6,532 bases of DNA from JAPUIN01 sp041580375 (lineage in GTDB: Bacteria > Acidobacteriota > Polarisedimenticolia > Gp22-AA2), in the NCBI GenBank assembly GCA_041580375.1, contig JBFGDZ010000178.1, positions 1-6,532 on the forward strand. Direction: 5' to 3'. The position numbers and the translations under genes were made by a program. Positions 1-6,426 of this stretch are shown piece by piece. The notes under the pieces are model-generated. The model did not search any database, was not told where the DNA came from, and saw only the letters and a program-made list of their open reading frames with translations. Within the stretch, counting starts at the first letter, position 1. Every line of letters starts with the position of its first letter.

Positions 1-86
1 TCGCGCCGGCGGACGCAAGCGCGTGGGCCCGGACAGGCCGGAACGCCTCCCTGCGGGCGGATCGGTGAATCACCGGGCGGTCCGGC

Positions 87-2429
87 TCACCCTGTCGTCA
101 GCATGCCGCTGGCGATGCCGGTCACCGTCTCCCGCAGCAGGCGCTGGTCGCGCCGCTCGAGGGCCGCGAGCTGCAGAAGATTGAGGGGGTGGATCATGAC
201 CGATCGGAGCCCGATGCTCGTGCCCAGCCACGGCCGGAACCAGAGCAGGTTCCTCCGATTGGAGATCGATCGCGTGAAGTCGACGGCCGCGCGGAATTCC
301 GCCTCGAACTCGCGCGCGATCCCGCGGGCGCGGGACGGCTCCAGGCCGCTCCGCTCCAGGTAAAGGCGCCAGATCGGCAGCTCCACCTTCTGCAGGGTGA
401 ATCCCAGCAGTTTGACGTACGAGGAGAAGAGCGCGTGGCGAAGAAAGATGCGCCGCAGCAGCGCACGCTCGTTCCGGGGCGTCGCTCTCCAGGCGCTTCC
501 GATCCCCCACCAGGCCGGAAACAGCGTGCGCGACTGTGTCCAGCAGAGAACCCAGGGGATGGCCCGGAGCGAGTCGATGCGGGCGGGCCCCTGGCGCCTC
601 ACGGGCCGGGACCCGATGGCGAGCAGGCCGAGATACCCGTAGGGGGTGGCCCGCTCCACGACCTCGCCGAAGGCCGGGGATTCGATGGTCCGGCGGTACG
701 CCTGATGGACGCGCGCGCTGAATGCGCTCAGGCAGGCGCGGTCGGTCCGGTTCATCGCCACGGGACGCGAGCGCGCGAGCCGCGCGCTCAATTTGTCCAT
801 CTGGCTCTCCAGGATCTCCGGCGACGCGAACGTGCGCTGCACCATCTCTCCCTGGACGGTCGACTTGAACAGGGCGCGCGCGCTCTTCGGCCACCACTCC
901 GTCTGCTCTTCGACCGACCCGCCGCCCCGGGCGACGCTCCCGCCTGTCCCGTGGAAGAAGACGGGAACGCAACCCATCTCCCTGACCAGCCGATCGATCC
1001 GCCGCAGCGCCCTCGCGATCAGGAGCCGGCTCGGGAACGCCCCCATCTCCTTGGCGGAGTCGGAATACCCCAGCATCGACTCCAGCCGGCCCTGCCAGGG
1101 CCCCTCGAGCGCCCGACGCGCGGCGGCGTTCCGCATGAACCCGCCGATGATGTCGGTCGCCCGCTCCAGCGCGTGCGCCGTCTCCAGGAGCGGGATGACG
1201 GGAACCGGGAGGCCGCCGAGATGCGTCCGCATCACGCGCAGGGCGAGCAGGAGATCACGTTCGCTCTCGACCATGCTGACGACGAAACCGCGGACGTACC
1301 AGTCCGGCTCCCCCCCGGCGGCCAGGCGAGCCAGCCTCCGGAGCATGCGCGCGATCGGTCGGCGCGAGCCGCGCGTTTCCGTGCCGGGCAGCTCGCGCGA
1401 AGACTCCCGGAACTCGAGCGGCACCACCAGCGCGGGAAAGAGGCTCAGCAGGGACCGGACTCGCGCGAGAGCCGGCACCGGCGCGCCGAAGACCCGGTCG
1501 GCCGATCCCGAAAAGTCGCGAAAGCGCCGGACGAAGGTCCGGATCCGTCCTCCGTCGCCCGGCCGGATCGTGCCCAGCCCCGCGAGGGCTTCCCTGACCT
1601 TCCGATGGCGCCGGCGCAGAGCCCGGAGCGATGCCCGGCTCCGCCCTTCGAAGAGCTCCGCCAGAGGGAGATAGGAGGCCGCCTCTTCGATCTCCCTGCC
1701 CACGTGTCGCAGCAGGCGGTGCCGCGAGAGTGAGAGGCTCTCGATGAAGGTCTCATCATCGACGAAGGGGTGCCCGTCCTTGTCACCCCCGACCCAGGTG
1801 CGCAACCGGAGGAGAATGGAGCGCTGCCTCAGCCCGTACAGGGTCCTCAGGATCTCCGGACGGAGGACGATCGAATAGAGATGCTCCGCCTCGTCGGCGA
1901 CCGAGGGCTTGCTCCGGCTCGCCATCGGCATCCTCCAGAGCAGCTTCAGCAGATAACGGAGCGCGTCCTCCTCGGATCGGAATCCGTGCTCGAGGGCCCG
2001 CACGAGCCGCTCCTGGAGCTGCCCGAGCAGCAGGATGCTCCGCGTGGATCGCGCCTCGGTCGGATGAGCGGTGAGGACGAGGACGATCGTCTGCGGCGGG
2101 CTCTCCGGCCGCGCGCTCCGCTGCGCGCGGATGCGGACGGTCCGGTACGCGTTCTCGCACGCGTTGATCAGCTCGAGCATCGCGGAGAAGGCGTGCGCGA
2201 TCCGGAACTGGCTCTCGGCGCTGAGGCGCCGGAGCCGCCGCTGCGCGCGCAGCAGGATGCGGTGCGCCTCGCGCGCGCCGGCGCGGCGGACGCGCTTCAT
2301 CCTTCGGCGCAGGTTCTCCACGTCTCGATAGACGCGGGTGCCGGCTTCCTCCCGGATCACGTCTCCGAGGAGGGTGGTGGATCGGCGGACCAGCGCCCGC
2401 AGCGGCTGAGGGAGATCCATGGCTTTCAT
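87..2429 (-). CDS. ppc: Phosphoenolpyruvate carboxylase, divergent bacterial type
   Basis: This 780-residue cytosolic enzyme should carboxylate phosphoenolpyruvate with bicarbonate to oxaloacetate and phosphate, using Mg2+ or Mn2+, to refill the TCA cycle. The family motifs appear in order: LTAHPTEA at 119-126 (catalytic His122), WVGGDKDGHP at 212-221, PLLET at 413-417 (metal ligand Glu416), GYSDSAKEMG at 454-463 (Asp457, Lys460), FHGTGGSVARGGG at 492-504 (His493, Arg501), TVQGEM at 524-529, SLRAIPW at 620-626, WTQSRTLFPAW at 630-640, and the C-terminus GIASGMLTTG. It is shorter than the usual 880-930 residues, but both ends match the family, so it looks complete. Two usual residues differ: Thr495 replaces the first Arg of the FHGRGG loop, and the last four residues are LTTG instead of RNTG. 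The start is uncertain. ATG 2429, ATG 2420 and GTG 2447 are all in frame and none has a clear Shine-Dalgarno. The open frame runs much further upstream, but that part is antisense to the ATPase codons. The ATPase ends 59 bp upstream, so co-transcription is possible. Confidence 0.93.
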   Translation of the reverse strand: MKAMDLPQPLRALVRRSTTLLGDVIREEAGTRVYRDVENLRRRMKRVRRAGAREAHRILLRAQRRLRRLSAESQFRIAHAFSAMLELINACENAYRTVRIRAQRSARPESPPQTIVLVLTAHPTEARSTRSILLLGQLQERLVRALEHGFRSEEDALRYLLKLLWRMPMASRSKPSVADEAEHLYSIVLRPEILRTLYGLRQRSILLRLRTWVGGDKDGHPFVDDETFIESLSLSRHRLLRHVGREIEEAASYLPLAELFEGRSRASLRALRRRHRKVREALAGLGTIRPGDGGRIRTFVRRFRDFSGSADRVFGAPVPALARVRSLLSLFPALVVPLEFRESSRELPGTETRGSRRPIARMLRRLARLAAGGEPDWYVRGFVVSMVESERDLLLALRVMRTHLGGLPVPVIPLLETAHALERATDIIGGFMRNAAARRALEGPWQGRLESMLGYSDSAKEMGAFPSRLLIARALRRIDRLVREMGCVPVFFHGTGGSVARGGGSVEEQTEWWPKSARALFKSTVQGEMVQRTFASPEILESQMDKLSARLARSRPVAMNRTDRACLSAFSARVHQAYRRTIESPAFGEVVERATPYGYLGLLAIGSRPVRRQGPARIDSLRAIPWVLCWTQSRTLFPAWWGIGSAWRATPRNERALLRRIFLRHALFSSYVKLLGFTLQKVELPIWRLYLERSGLEPSRARGIAREFEAEFRAAVDFTRSISNRRNLLWFRPWLGTSIGLRSVMIHPLNLLQLAALERRDQRLLRETVTGIASGMLTTG

Positions 2430-2466
2430 GGACGTGGAGCGGGGCACTCGCCGGCGGCCGGATCCG

Positions 2467-2486
2467 CGCCCGCCGGAACGCGGGCG
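2467..2486 (-). other. Short GC-rich hairpin between the ATPase and PEP carboxylase genes
   Basis: Seven-base arms (2467-2473 and 2480-2486) pair perfectly around a 6-nt loop, immediately after the ATPase stop codon on the minus strand. No T-run follows, so a classical Rho-independent terminator is not supported. It could attenuate or protect the transcript between the two genes, or arise by chance in GC-rich DNA. Confidence 0.3.
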
Positions 2487-2488
2487 GC

Positions 2489-4942
2489 TCACTCCCAGAG
2501 GGGCTCGAGTGTGCCGTCCGCCGCGCAGGGCGACCAGGCGAGGGAGACGAGGCGCACCTTGACGTCGCTCTTGCGAGGACGCAGGGCGATCGTCTCGAGC
2601 TTCTCGCTCAGGGCGTCGGTCCTGTCCTCGAGCTCGTCCAGCTCGCTCTCGAGCTCCCGGTTGAGATCGTCCAGTTGCTCCTTCTGCGCCGCGAGATCCC
2701 GCCGTGCCCGCTCGACGTCCTGCTTCTCCCGCGAGCGCCGGCCGATCCCGCGCGCCGTCGTGGTGGCCCGCCCCAGCGTCGACCGGCTGAAGGCCTTGCG
2801 TCCGAGGAATGCCGACAGCAGGGTGGTCCCCAGGGAGATCGCCGTCTGCACGCTCTGGTGCGAGACCTGCTCCTTCTCCCGCTCGAGGGCCATCGTCGAC
2901 TTCCGGATCCGCTCCTCCAGGCGCGCGACCTTCTTCGCGTATTTGTCGCGCAGCTTCTCCGCCAGGGCGTCCCTTTTCTCCCGGCCGAGCTCGGCCAGAC
3001 GGACACGGAAGTCGCTCTCGCTCTCCCCCGGCTCCGAGATCAGGCCCAGGCTTGGGCTCCTGAACAGCTCGAGGTGGCGATTCCGGTAGAGCGCGTCGGC
3101 GAAGTCCTTCTCCCATCCCTTGTACTGGCCGGCCCGCTCCGTCTCGGGCGGGAGCTCGCCGAAAGTCGCGCCCTCCTGCGGCGCCTTCTCCAGGTCCGCC
3201 GGATCGAGATCGATCGCCCGTCCGGAATCCCAGTCGGGGTCGATCGCTCCCTCCCCCCACGACAGAAGCAGCGCGACATCCTCGGCGCTCAACTTCTTCT
3301 TCGTCCCCCGGTCGACGTAGACGACCTGGCCCACGCCGAGGAGCTGCGGCCGGTAGTGGAGCCCTTTGTCCGCGGGCCGGCGCAGCGGCAGGAAGACCTG
3401 CGGGACCCCCGGAGCCAGAACGGGGCGAGCCCGTCCGGCGGGCCGGGCGGCCGCGGCGACCGGTGCGCGCCCGGCGACCGGGGGCGCCTGCGGGGCCGCG
3501 ACGGCCCGTTCCTCCGGCGGCGGCTCGGCTCGAGGCCGGTCCTGCATGAGCCGTTTCACCTGCTCGCGCGTCAGCGGGCCGCGAAGATACGACATGGCCC
3601 AGCGCGTCTGGAAGACGACCGGCTCCGACTCGTGGACGTTGTGCATCAGGAAGACCCGCTTGCCGAGCCCGGCCAGAATCTCCTCCATGCCCCCCCGGTC
3701 GAAGCCGCCCTTGGAGCCCGCGGCGACACCCTCCAGACCTTCGAGCACGCGCATCTTGTCGCGCTCCGTCTGCAGGCGTCCCAGGAACCAGGTGCCGGTG
3801 TTGGACAGCCCCTTGTAGTCGAGATCGACGGGGTTCTGGGTCGCGAGCACGACGCCCAGCCCGTAGGCGCGGGCCTGCTTGAGCATCGTCAGCAGCGGCT
3901 TCTTCGAGGGCGGCTCGGCGCTCGGCGGCGCGTAGCCGAAGATCTCGTCCATGTAGAGCAGGGCCCGCAGGCTGGTGGTCCCCGGGCGGGTCCGCATCCA
4001 CCCCAGCGTCTGGTTGAGCAGCAGCGAGACGAAGAACATGCGCTCCGATTCCGACAGGTGCGCGATGGAGAAGATGGCGATGCGCGGCTTGCCCGAAGAC
4101 GTGTACAGGAGCCGCTGCACGTCGAGGGGGTGGCCGCTCATCCAGCCCTGAAAGCCCGGCGCGGCGAGCAGGTTGTTGAGCCGCATGGAGAGCTCGAACC
4201 GATCCTTGGCCGGGTAGAACGATTCCAGCTCGAGCACGCCGATCCGGCTCACCGGCGGAGCCTGGATAGTTCCGATGAGGGACGCCAAATCGAGATCCCC
4301 TCCAGCCCGCCAGTGGTGGTCCAGGAGGGTCGCGATGAGGATGTGCTCGCGGCTGCGGATCGGATCGGCGTCGACGCCCATCAGCCCGAGCAGACTCGTC
4401 GTGGTGCTCGCCACGCGCTCGCGCAGCAGGTCGCCGTCGGAGCGGACCGCTTCGGGGGGCGCCGCGAACGAAGACAGGATCGACACCGGGAGACCCGCCT
4501 CGCTCCCCGGCGTGAAGATGGCGAAGTCCGCCGCGTCGCGCAGCCGCCGGATTCGATCGCCGTCCTGACCCCACGAGGCCAGCCCGTCGCGCCAGAGCGT
4601 GGCCTGCTCGGCGGCGTAGTCCTCCACGCTCAATCCCTTGCGGCGCGCGTCGTCCTCGTTGACCCAGGGAGCGAAGTCCCCGGGCTTCAGGTCCGGAAAA
4701 GTCAGCAGGAGGTTGCCCAGGTCCCCCTTCGGATCGATCGCCAGGGCCGGGATCCCGTCCATGGCCGCCTCCTCCAGAAGGGAGACGCAGAGGCCGGTCT
4801 TGCCGCTCCCCGTCATACCCACGCAGACCGCATGCGTGGTCAGGTCCTTCGAGTCATAGAGGAGAGGGACCTTCCGCGTCGCTTCGCTCGCGAGGTCGTA
4901 CGGCCGCCCGAGATAGAACGCTCCCAGCTTCTCGTAGTTCAT
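2489..4942 (-). CDS. HerA/FtsK-superfamily P-loop ATPase with C-terminal coiled-coil module
   Basis: This 817-residue protein is probably a DNA-translocating ATPase of the HerA-like group (helicase HerA central-domain, DUF87/DUF853-type proteins). Residues 1-35 form a short N-terminal part (NYEKLGAFYLGRPYDL). Walker A is GMTGSGKT at 42-49, followed by AIDPKGDLGNLL at 68-79. Walker B is ALLYMDEI at 327-334, and an ATQNP sensor-type motif lies at 367-371. TWFLGRLQTERDK at 384-396 resembles the arginine-bearing region of HerA and VirB4 proteins. A Pro/Ala/Arg-rich linker (about 470-512) leads to an uncharacterised domain (about 513-645). A coiled coil (about 650-693) follows, then a hydrophobic Gly/Ala/Ser stretch (697-735), a second coiled coil (738-785) and a conserved-looking tail ending in LEPLWE. 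ATG 4942 is preferred because GGAG lies 11 nt upstream. GTG 4954 would add four residues but overlaps that GGAG. No NurA nuclease partner is present here. The ATPase fold is secure; the substrate and cellular role are unknown. Confidence 0.9.
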   Translation of the reverse strand: MNYEKLGAFYLGRPYDLASEATRKVPLLYDSKDLTTHAVCVGMTGSGKTGLCVSLLEEAAMDGIPALAIDPKGDLGNLLLTFPDLKPGDFAPWVNEDDARRKGLSVEDYAAEQATLWRDGLASWGQDGDRIRRLRDAADFAIFTPGSEAGLPVSILSSFAAPPEAVRSDGDLLRERVASTTTSLLGLMGVDADPIRSREHILIATLLDHHWRAGGDLDLASLIGTIQAPPVSRIGVLELESFYPAKDRFELSMRLNNLLAAPGFQGWMSGHPLDVQRLLYTSSGKPRIAIFSIAHLSESERMFFVSLLLNQTLGWMRTRPGTTSLRALLYMDEIFGYAPPSAEPPSKKPLLTMLKQARAYGLGVVLATQNPVDLDYKGLSNTGTWFLGRLQTERDKMRVLEGLEGVAAGSKGGFDRGGMEEILAGLGKRVFLMHNVHESEPVVFQTRWAMSYLRGPLTREQVKRLMQDRPRAEPPPEERAVAAPQAPPVAGRAPVAAAARPAGRARPVLAPGVPQVFLPLRRPADKGLHYRPQLLGVGQVVYVDRGTKKKLSAEDVALLLSWGEGAIDPDWDSGRAIDLDPADLEKAPQEGATFGELPPETERAGQYKGWEKDFADALYRNRHLELFRSPSLGLISEPGESESDFRVRLAELGREKRDALAEKLRDKYAKKVARLEERIRKSTMALEREKEQVSHQSVQTAISLGTTLLSAFLGRKAFSRSTLGRATTTARGIGRRSREKQDVERARRDLAAQKEQLDDLNRELESELDELEDRTDALSEKLETIALRPRKSDVKVRLVSLAWSPCAADGTLEPLWE

Positions 4943-4993
4943 CGCTGCGTACACTCCATCATGACGGGCGGACGGGCCGTCGCGCGCGGCGGT

Positions 4994-5053
4994 TCGAGAG
5001 CGACGATGCCCGGCGGGGATTCGCTCCGCCGGGCATCGAACGCGACATCTCGA
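4994..5053. terminator. Perfect 13-bp inverted repeat with outer arms, possible terminator of the HhH gene
   Basis: The 118-bp gap between the ATPase and helix-hairpin-helix genes holds a perfect 13-bp stem (5004-5016 with 5026-5038) and a 9-nt loop. An outer 6-bp pair, TCGAGA (4994-4999) and TCTCGA (5048-5053), encloses it. It sits about 20 bp past the stop codon of the minus-strand gene at 5073, where a terminator is expected. Neither strand has a clear T-run after the stem, so termination is inferred from position and stem strength alone. An operator or an RNA-stabilising structure is also possible. Confidence 0.5.
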
Positions 5054-5072
5054 GGCGTTCCCCGCCCTCGAA

Positions 5073-5480
5073 TCAGTAGGTGATCCTGGGCTCCGTCGCC
5101 TTGGCCTGCCGGATCCACTCCTCGACCTCCGAGGCCGAAGGCGCCGTCCTCGCGAGCTTCTTTGACGCGTTGACCTCCTGCATCCGGGTCGCGAGATTGG
5201 CGGCGTTGCGGTTGCGCAGCTCCTTGATCGTGTCGACGCCGGATGCTTCGAGCAGCTCGGCGTACTGCCGGCCGACGCCGGACACCCGCATCAGGTCGGC
5301 CATGTTGGTCCATTCCAGAATCATCTTCTCGCTCAGCCCGGTCTTCTCGCCGATCTTCTTGCGGCCTTCGGGAGAGCCGCAGAGCTCCAGCAGGTCGTCC
5401 GTCGTCTTGATCCCGGCCGAATCGAGCTTCTGCTTGTAGGAAGGTCCGATCCCTTCGATCTCGTCGATCCTGTAGGCCAT
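5073..5480 (-). CDS. Tandem helix-hairpin-helix protein, DUF4332-type
   Basis: This small, probably cytosolic protein of 135 residues carries two helix-hairpin-helix segments: IEGIGPSYKQKLDSAGI at 8-24 and VSGVGRQYAELLEASGV at 66-82. Both have the GxG turn and the 'AGI/SGV' end that occur in DUF4332 proteins and in DNA-binding HhH folds. Each is followed by a predicted helical run (TTDDLLEL; TIKELRNRNAANLATRM). There is no signal peptide or membrane segment. DUF4332 has no established function. Sequence-nonspecific contact with DNA, or use of HhH as a protein-binding module, is inference from the fold. ATG 5480 is chosen because AGGAG lies 8 nt upstream; the longer GTG frame from 5504 would overlap this site. 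The DUF2780 gene ends 53 bp upstream on the same strand, so the two are probably co-transcribed. Confidence 0.88.
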   Translation of the reverse strand: MAYRIDEIEGIGPSYKQKLDSAGIKTTDDLLELCGSPEGRKKIGEKTGLSEKMILEWTNMADLMRVSGVGRQYAELLEASGVDTIKELRNRNAANLATRMQEVNASKKLARTAPSASEVEEWIRQAKATEPRITY

Positions 5481-5488
5481 ATCCGGGT

Positions 5489-5493
5489 CTCCT
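5489..5493 (-). promoter_or_regulatory. Shine-Dalgarno setting the HhH gene start
   Basis: AGGAG on the minus strand lies 8 nt before ATG 5480, within a purine-rich GGAAAGGAG. This supports ATG 5480 over the upstream in-frame GTG at 5504. Confidence 0.75.
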
Positions 5494-5533
5494 TTCCGAA
5501 TCACGCGGTTGGAAGATTGATCATCCGAACACT

Positions 5534-5953
5534 CTAGCCGGCCATCCCTTTCAGCTCTGGGATCTTGCCGAGGATGCGGCCGGCCAGATCCGCCCCGGCC
5601 TTGCTCTTGACGAATTCCATGAACAGGGAGACGAACGAGCCGGCCTTGCTCATGTCCAGGCCCGACCCCTTCAGCTGCGCGGCGAGCCCGAGCGTCGCGC
5701 CCAGCTTCCCGCCCACGGCGGACGTCGCCGTCTCCATCAGGTTTCCGAACCCCCCGAATCCGCCGCCGGCCGCGGGCGCAGCGGCGCCCTCCCGCAACAG
5801 GTCCGTCGTCCCGGGAATCTTCTCGGCCAGCCGGTCGAAATCCTGATTGCCGATCTGATTCTGGATCAGGCGCAGCAGGCCTCCCGTGGCCGACCGCGCC
5901 GTGGATTCGCTCGTACCGAGCTTCCCGGTCACCATCTGAATAAACTCGTGCAC
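5534..5953 (-). CDS. DUF2780 (VcgC/VcgE-like) small protein
   Basis: The 139-residue product resembles DUF2780 proteins. An N-terminal helical part (EFIQMVTGKLGTSESTARSA, residues 3-22, then GGLLRLIQNQIGNQDFDRLAEKIPG) leads into a Gly/Ala-rich flexible stretch (57-70, AAAPAAGGGFGGFG). The C-terminal part is amphipathic and glycine-rich, and ends with a helix carrying SLFMEFVKSKAGADLAGRILGKIPEL. No signal peptide or strongly hydrophobic membrane segment is present. The function of DUF2780 is not established, and I infer none here. Translation starts at GTG 5953, with AGGAGG 7 nt upstream. The gene is first in the probable two-gene unit with the helix-hairpin-helix protein, and a candidate promoter lies about 55 bp upstream. 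The family call rests on remembered sequence pattern and is less secure than the reading frame itself. Confidence 0.82.
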   Translation of the reverse strand: MHEFIQMVTGKLGTSESTARSATGGLLRLIQNQIGNQDFDRLAEKIPGTTDLLREGAAAPAAGGGFGGFGNLMETATSAVGGKLGATLGLAAQLKGSGLDMSKAGSFVSLFMEFVKSKAGADLAGRILGKIPELKGMAG

Positions 5954-5960
5954 GGATCGT

Positions 5961-5966
5961 CCTCCT
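5961..5966 (-). promoter_or_regulatory. Strong Shine-Dalgarno for a GTG start
   Basis: A perfect AGGAGG on the minus strand sits 7 nt before GTG 5953. It identifies this non-ATG codon as the start of the DUF2780 gene; the next in-frame ATG, at codon 7, is too far away to use it. Confidence 0.8.
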
Positions 5967-6005
5967 CGGTTGTGGGACTCTCGATCTGACAGCGGGACGT
6001 CGAGG

Positions 6006-6034
6006 ATTCTACACGTTCGAGAGCCCTTTTTTCA
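6006..6034 (-). promoter_or_regulatory. Candidate promoter of the DUF2780-HhH unit
   Basis: A good -10-like hexamer, TAGAAT (minus strand, 6006-6011), lies about 53 bp before the GTG start. Seventeen bases upstream is the weak -35-like TGAAAA (6029-6034). The region is locally less GC-rich than its surroundings. The -35 match is poor, so the call rests mainly on the -10 and its position in the divergent intergenic region. The sigma consensus of this organism is unknown. Confidence 0.35.
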
Positions 6035-6091
6035 CCCCCGTTCGCAAAGCACTCATTCGTGGAGGCTTGTGCTCCACCTCTTCGACCTGGA

Positions 6092-6136
6092 CACGTGAAT
6101 GGATGAAAAAGTCACGTGGAGGAGAAAAATCACGCG
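6092..6136. repeat. Paired CACGTG palindromes, 21-bp period, possible operator
   Basis: CACGTG occurs at 6092-6097 and 6113-6118, with the related CACGCG at 6131-6136. The bases after the two perfect copies are also alike: a GGA-type triplet followed by an A-run in each. A 21-bp spacing puts the copies on the same face of the helix. The element lies 60-90 bp upstream of the dodecin -10 candidate and on the upstream side of the DUF2780 promoter candidate, where a regulator could act on either gene. No regulator is identified. Confidence 0.35.
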
Positions 6137-6178
6137 CCCCGGCCGATCGCGCGCCGCGGCGGAAGACCGCGAAGTCGG

Positions 6179-6186
6179 TATATACT
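6179..6186 (+). promoter_or_regulatory. Candidate -10 element of the dodecin gene
   Basis: TATATACT stands out in very GC-rich sequence and contains the -10-like TATACT (6181-6186), 35 bp before the dodecin ATG. The position 17 bp upstream is GGCGGA, which does not resemble a -35, so the promoter may need an activator or use another sigma factor. Confidence 0.4.
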
Positions 6187-6207
6187 CCGCGCTTCCCGGA
6201 ACGCCAC

Positions 6208-6217
6208 GAGGAGGTGA
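6208..6217 (+). promoter_or_regulatory. Near-perfect Shine-Dalgarno of dodecin
   Basis: GAGGAGGTGA matches the anti-Shine-Dalgarno over its whole length, with AGGAGG ending 7 nt before ATG 6222. It fixes the start and rejects the longer in-frame ATG at 6099. It suggests efficient translation of the small protein. Confidence 0.85.
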
Positions 6218-6221
6218 CATC

Positions 6222-6425
6222 ATGTCGGTCGCGCGCAACACCGAGATCGTCGCTTCGTCTGCGAAGGGCTTCGACGATGCCGTGCGCACGGGCATCGAGC
6301 GGGCCAACCAGACGCTGCAGAACGTCAAGGGGGCATGGATCAAGGAGCAGAAGGTGATCGTGGAGAAGGGCAAGGTGGCCGAGTTCCGGGTCACCATGAA
6401 GGTCACCTTCGTCCTCAAACCCTGA
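6222..6425 (+). CDS. Dodecin family protein
   Basis: The 67-residue product has the length and layout of dodecins, small proteins that assemble into hollow dodecamers and in many cases store or buffer flavins. It reads as a strand (NTEIVASS), a helix (KGFDDAVRTGIERANQTLQNV, about 15-35), then two strands (AWIKEQKVIVEKGKV and AEFRVTMKVTFVL). Aligned by eye without gaps to the canonical mycobacterial dodecin, the flavin-stacking Trp position holds Gly37, while the only Trp is residue 39. The flavin-contacting Gln position holds Arg56. The IKEQ and FRVTMKV pattern is closer to the Rv0379 (SecE2, 'calcium dodecin') type, as I remember that sequence. Family membership is secure; the bound ligand is not. 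The gene stands alone on the plus strand, diverging from the DUF2780 gene. Confidence 0.93.
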   Translation: MSVARNTEIVASSAKGFDDAVRTGIERANQTLQNVKGAWIKEQKVIVEKGKVAEFRVTMKVTFVLKP

Positions 6426-6426
6426 A

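Larger units (their letters stand above)
5954..6221. other. Divergent intergenic region between DUF2780 and dodecin genes
   Basis: This 268-bp region separates two genes pointing away from each other and is the largest non-coding stretch in the window. It contains the Shine-Dalgarno sites of both genes, a -10-like element on each strand, a 6-bp hairpin (GTGGAG 6059-6064 with CTCCAC 6072-6077) without a T-run, an A/T-rich patch, and two CACGTG palindromes. Open frames crossing it lack a Shine-Dalgarno and protein-like composition. Confidence 0.6.

Noticed and set aside
63..75. Interrupted palindrome CGGTGA-A-TCACCG after the PEP carboxylase stop
   Set aside because: Six-base arms with a 1-nt centre cannot form an RNA hairpin, and there is no second copy or promoter nearby to suggest an operator.
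1..86. Possible end of a plus-strand gene or start of a minus-strand gene at the left edge
   Set aside because: Several frames are open across these 86 bases, including a minus-strand GTG near 77 and a plus-strand frame ending at 68. None has a Shine-Dalgarno or enough length to judge.
2430..4574. In-frame upstream extension of the PEP carboxylase to about 1495 residues
   Set aside because: The extra part lies out of frame over the ATPase codons on the same strand, is Arg/Pro/Gly-rich and shows no domain. It is an open-frame artefact of high GC; the PEP carboxylase N-terminus aligns with the family from about 2429.
2675..5083. 802-codon plus-strand open frame, and others at 189-1733 and 1770-3089
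   Set aside because: They are antisense to the ATPase and PEP carboxylase, with low-complexity Arg/Pro/Ala-rich composition and no recognisable motif. Strong third-position G/C bias in the real genes removes stop codons from the opposite strand.
6099..6221. N-terminal extension of dodecin from ATG 6099
   Set aside because: The extension would cover the -10 candidate and the near-perfect Shine-Dalgarno. Dodecins are normally 65-70 residues, matching the start at 6222.
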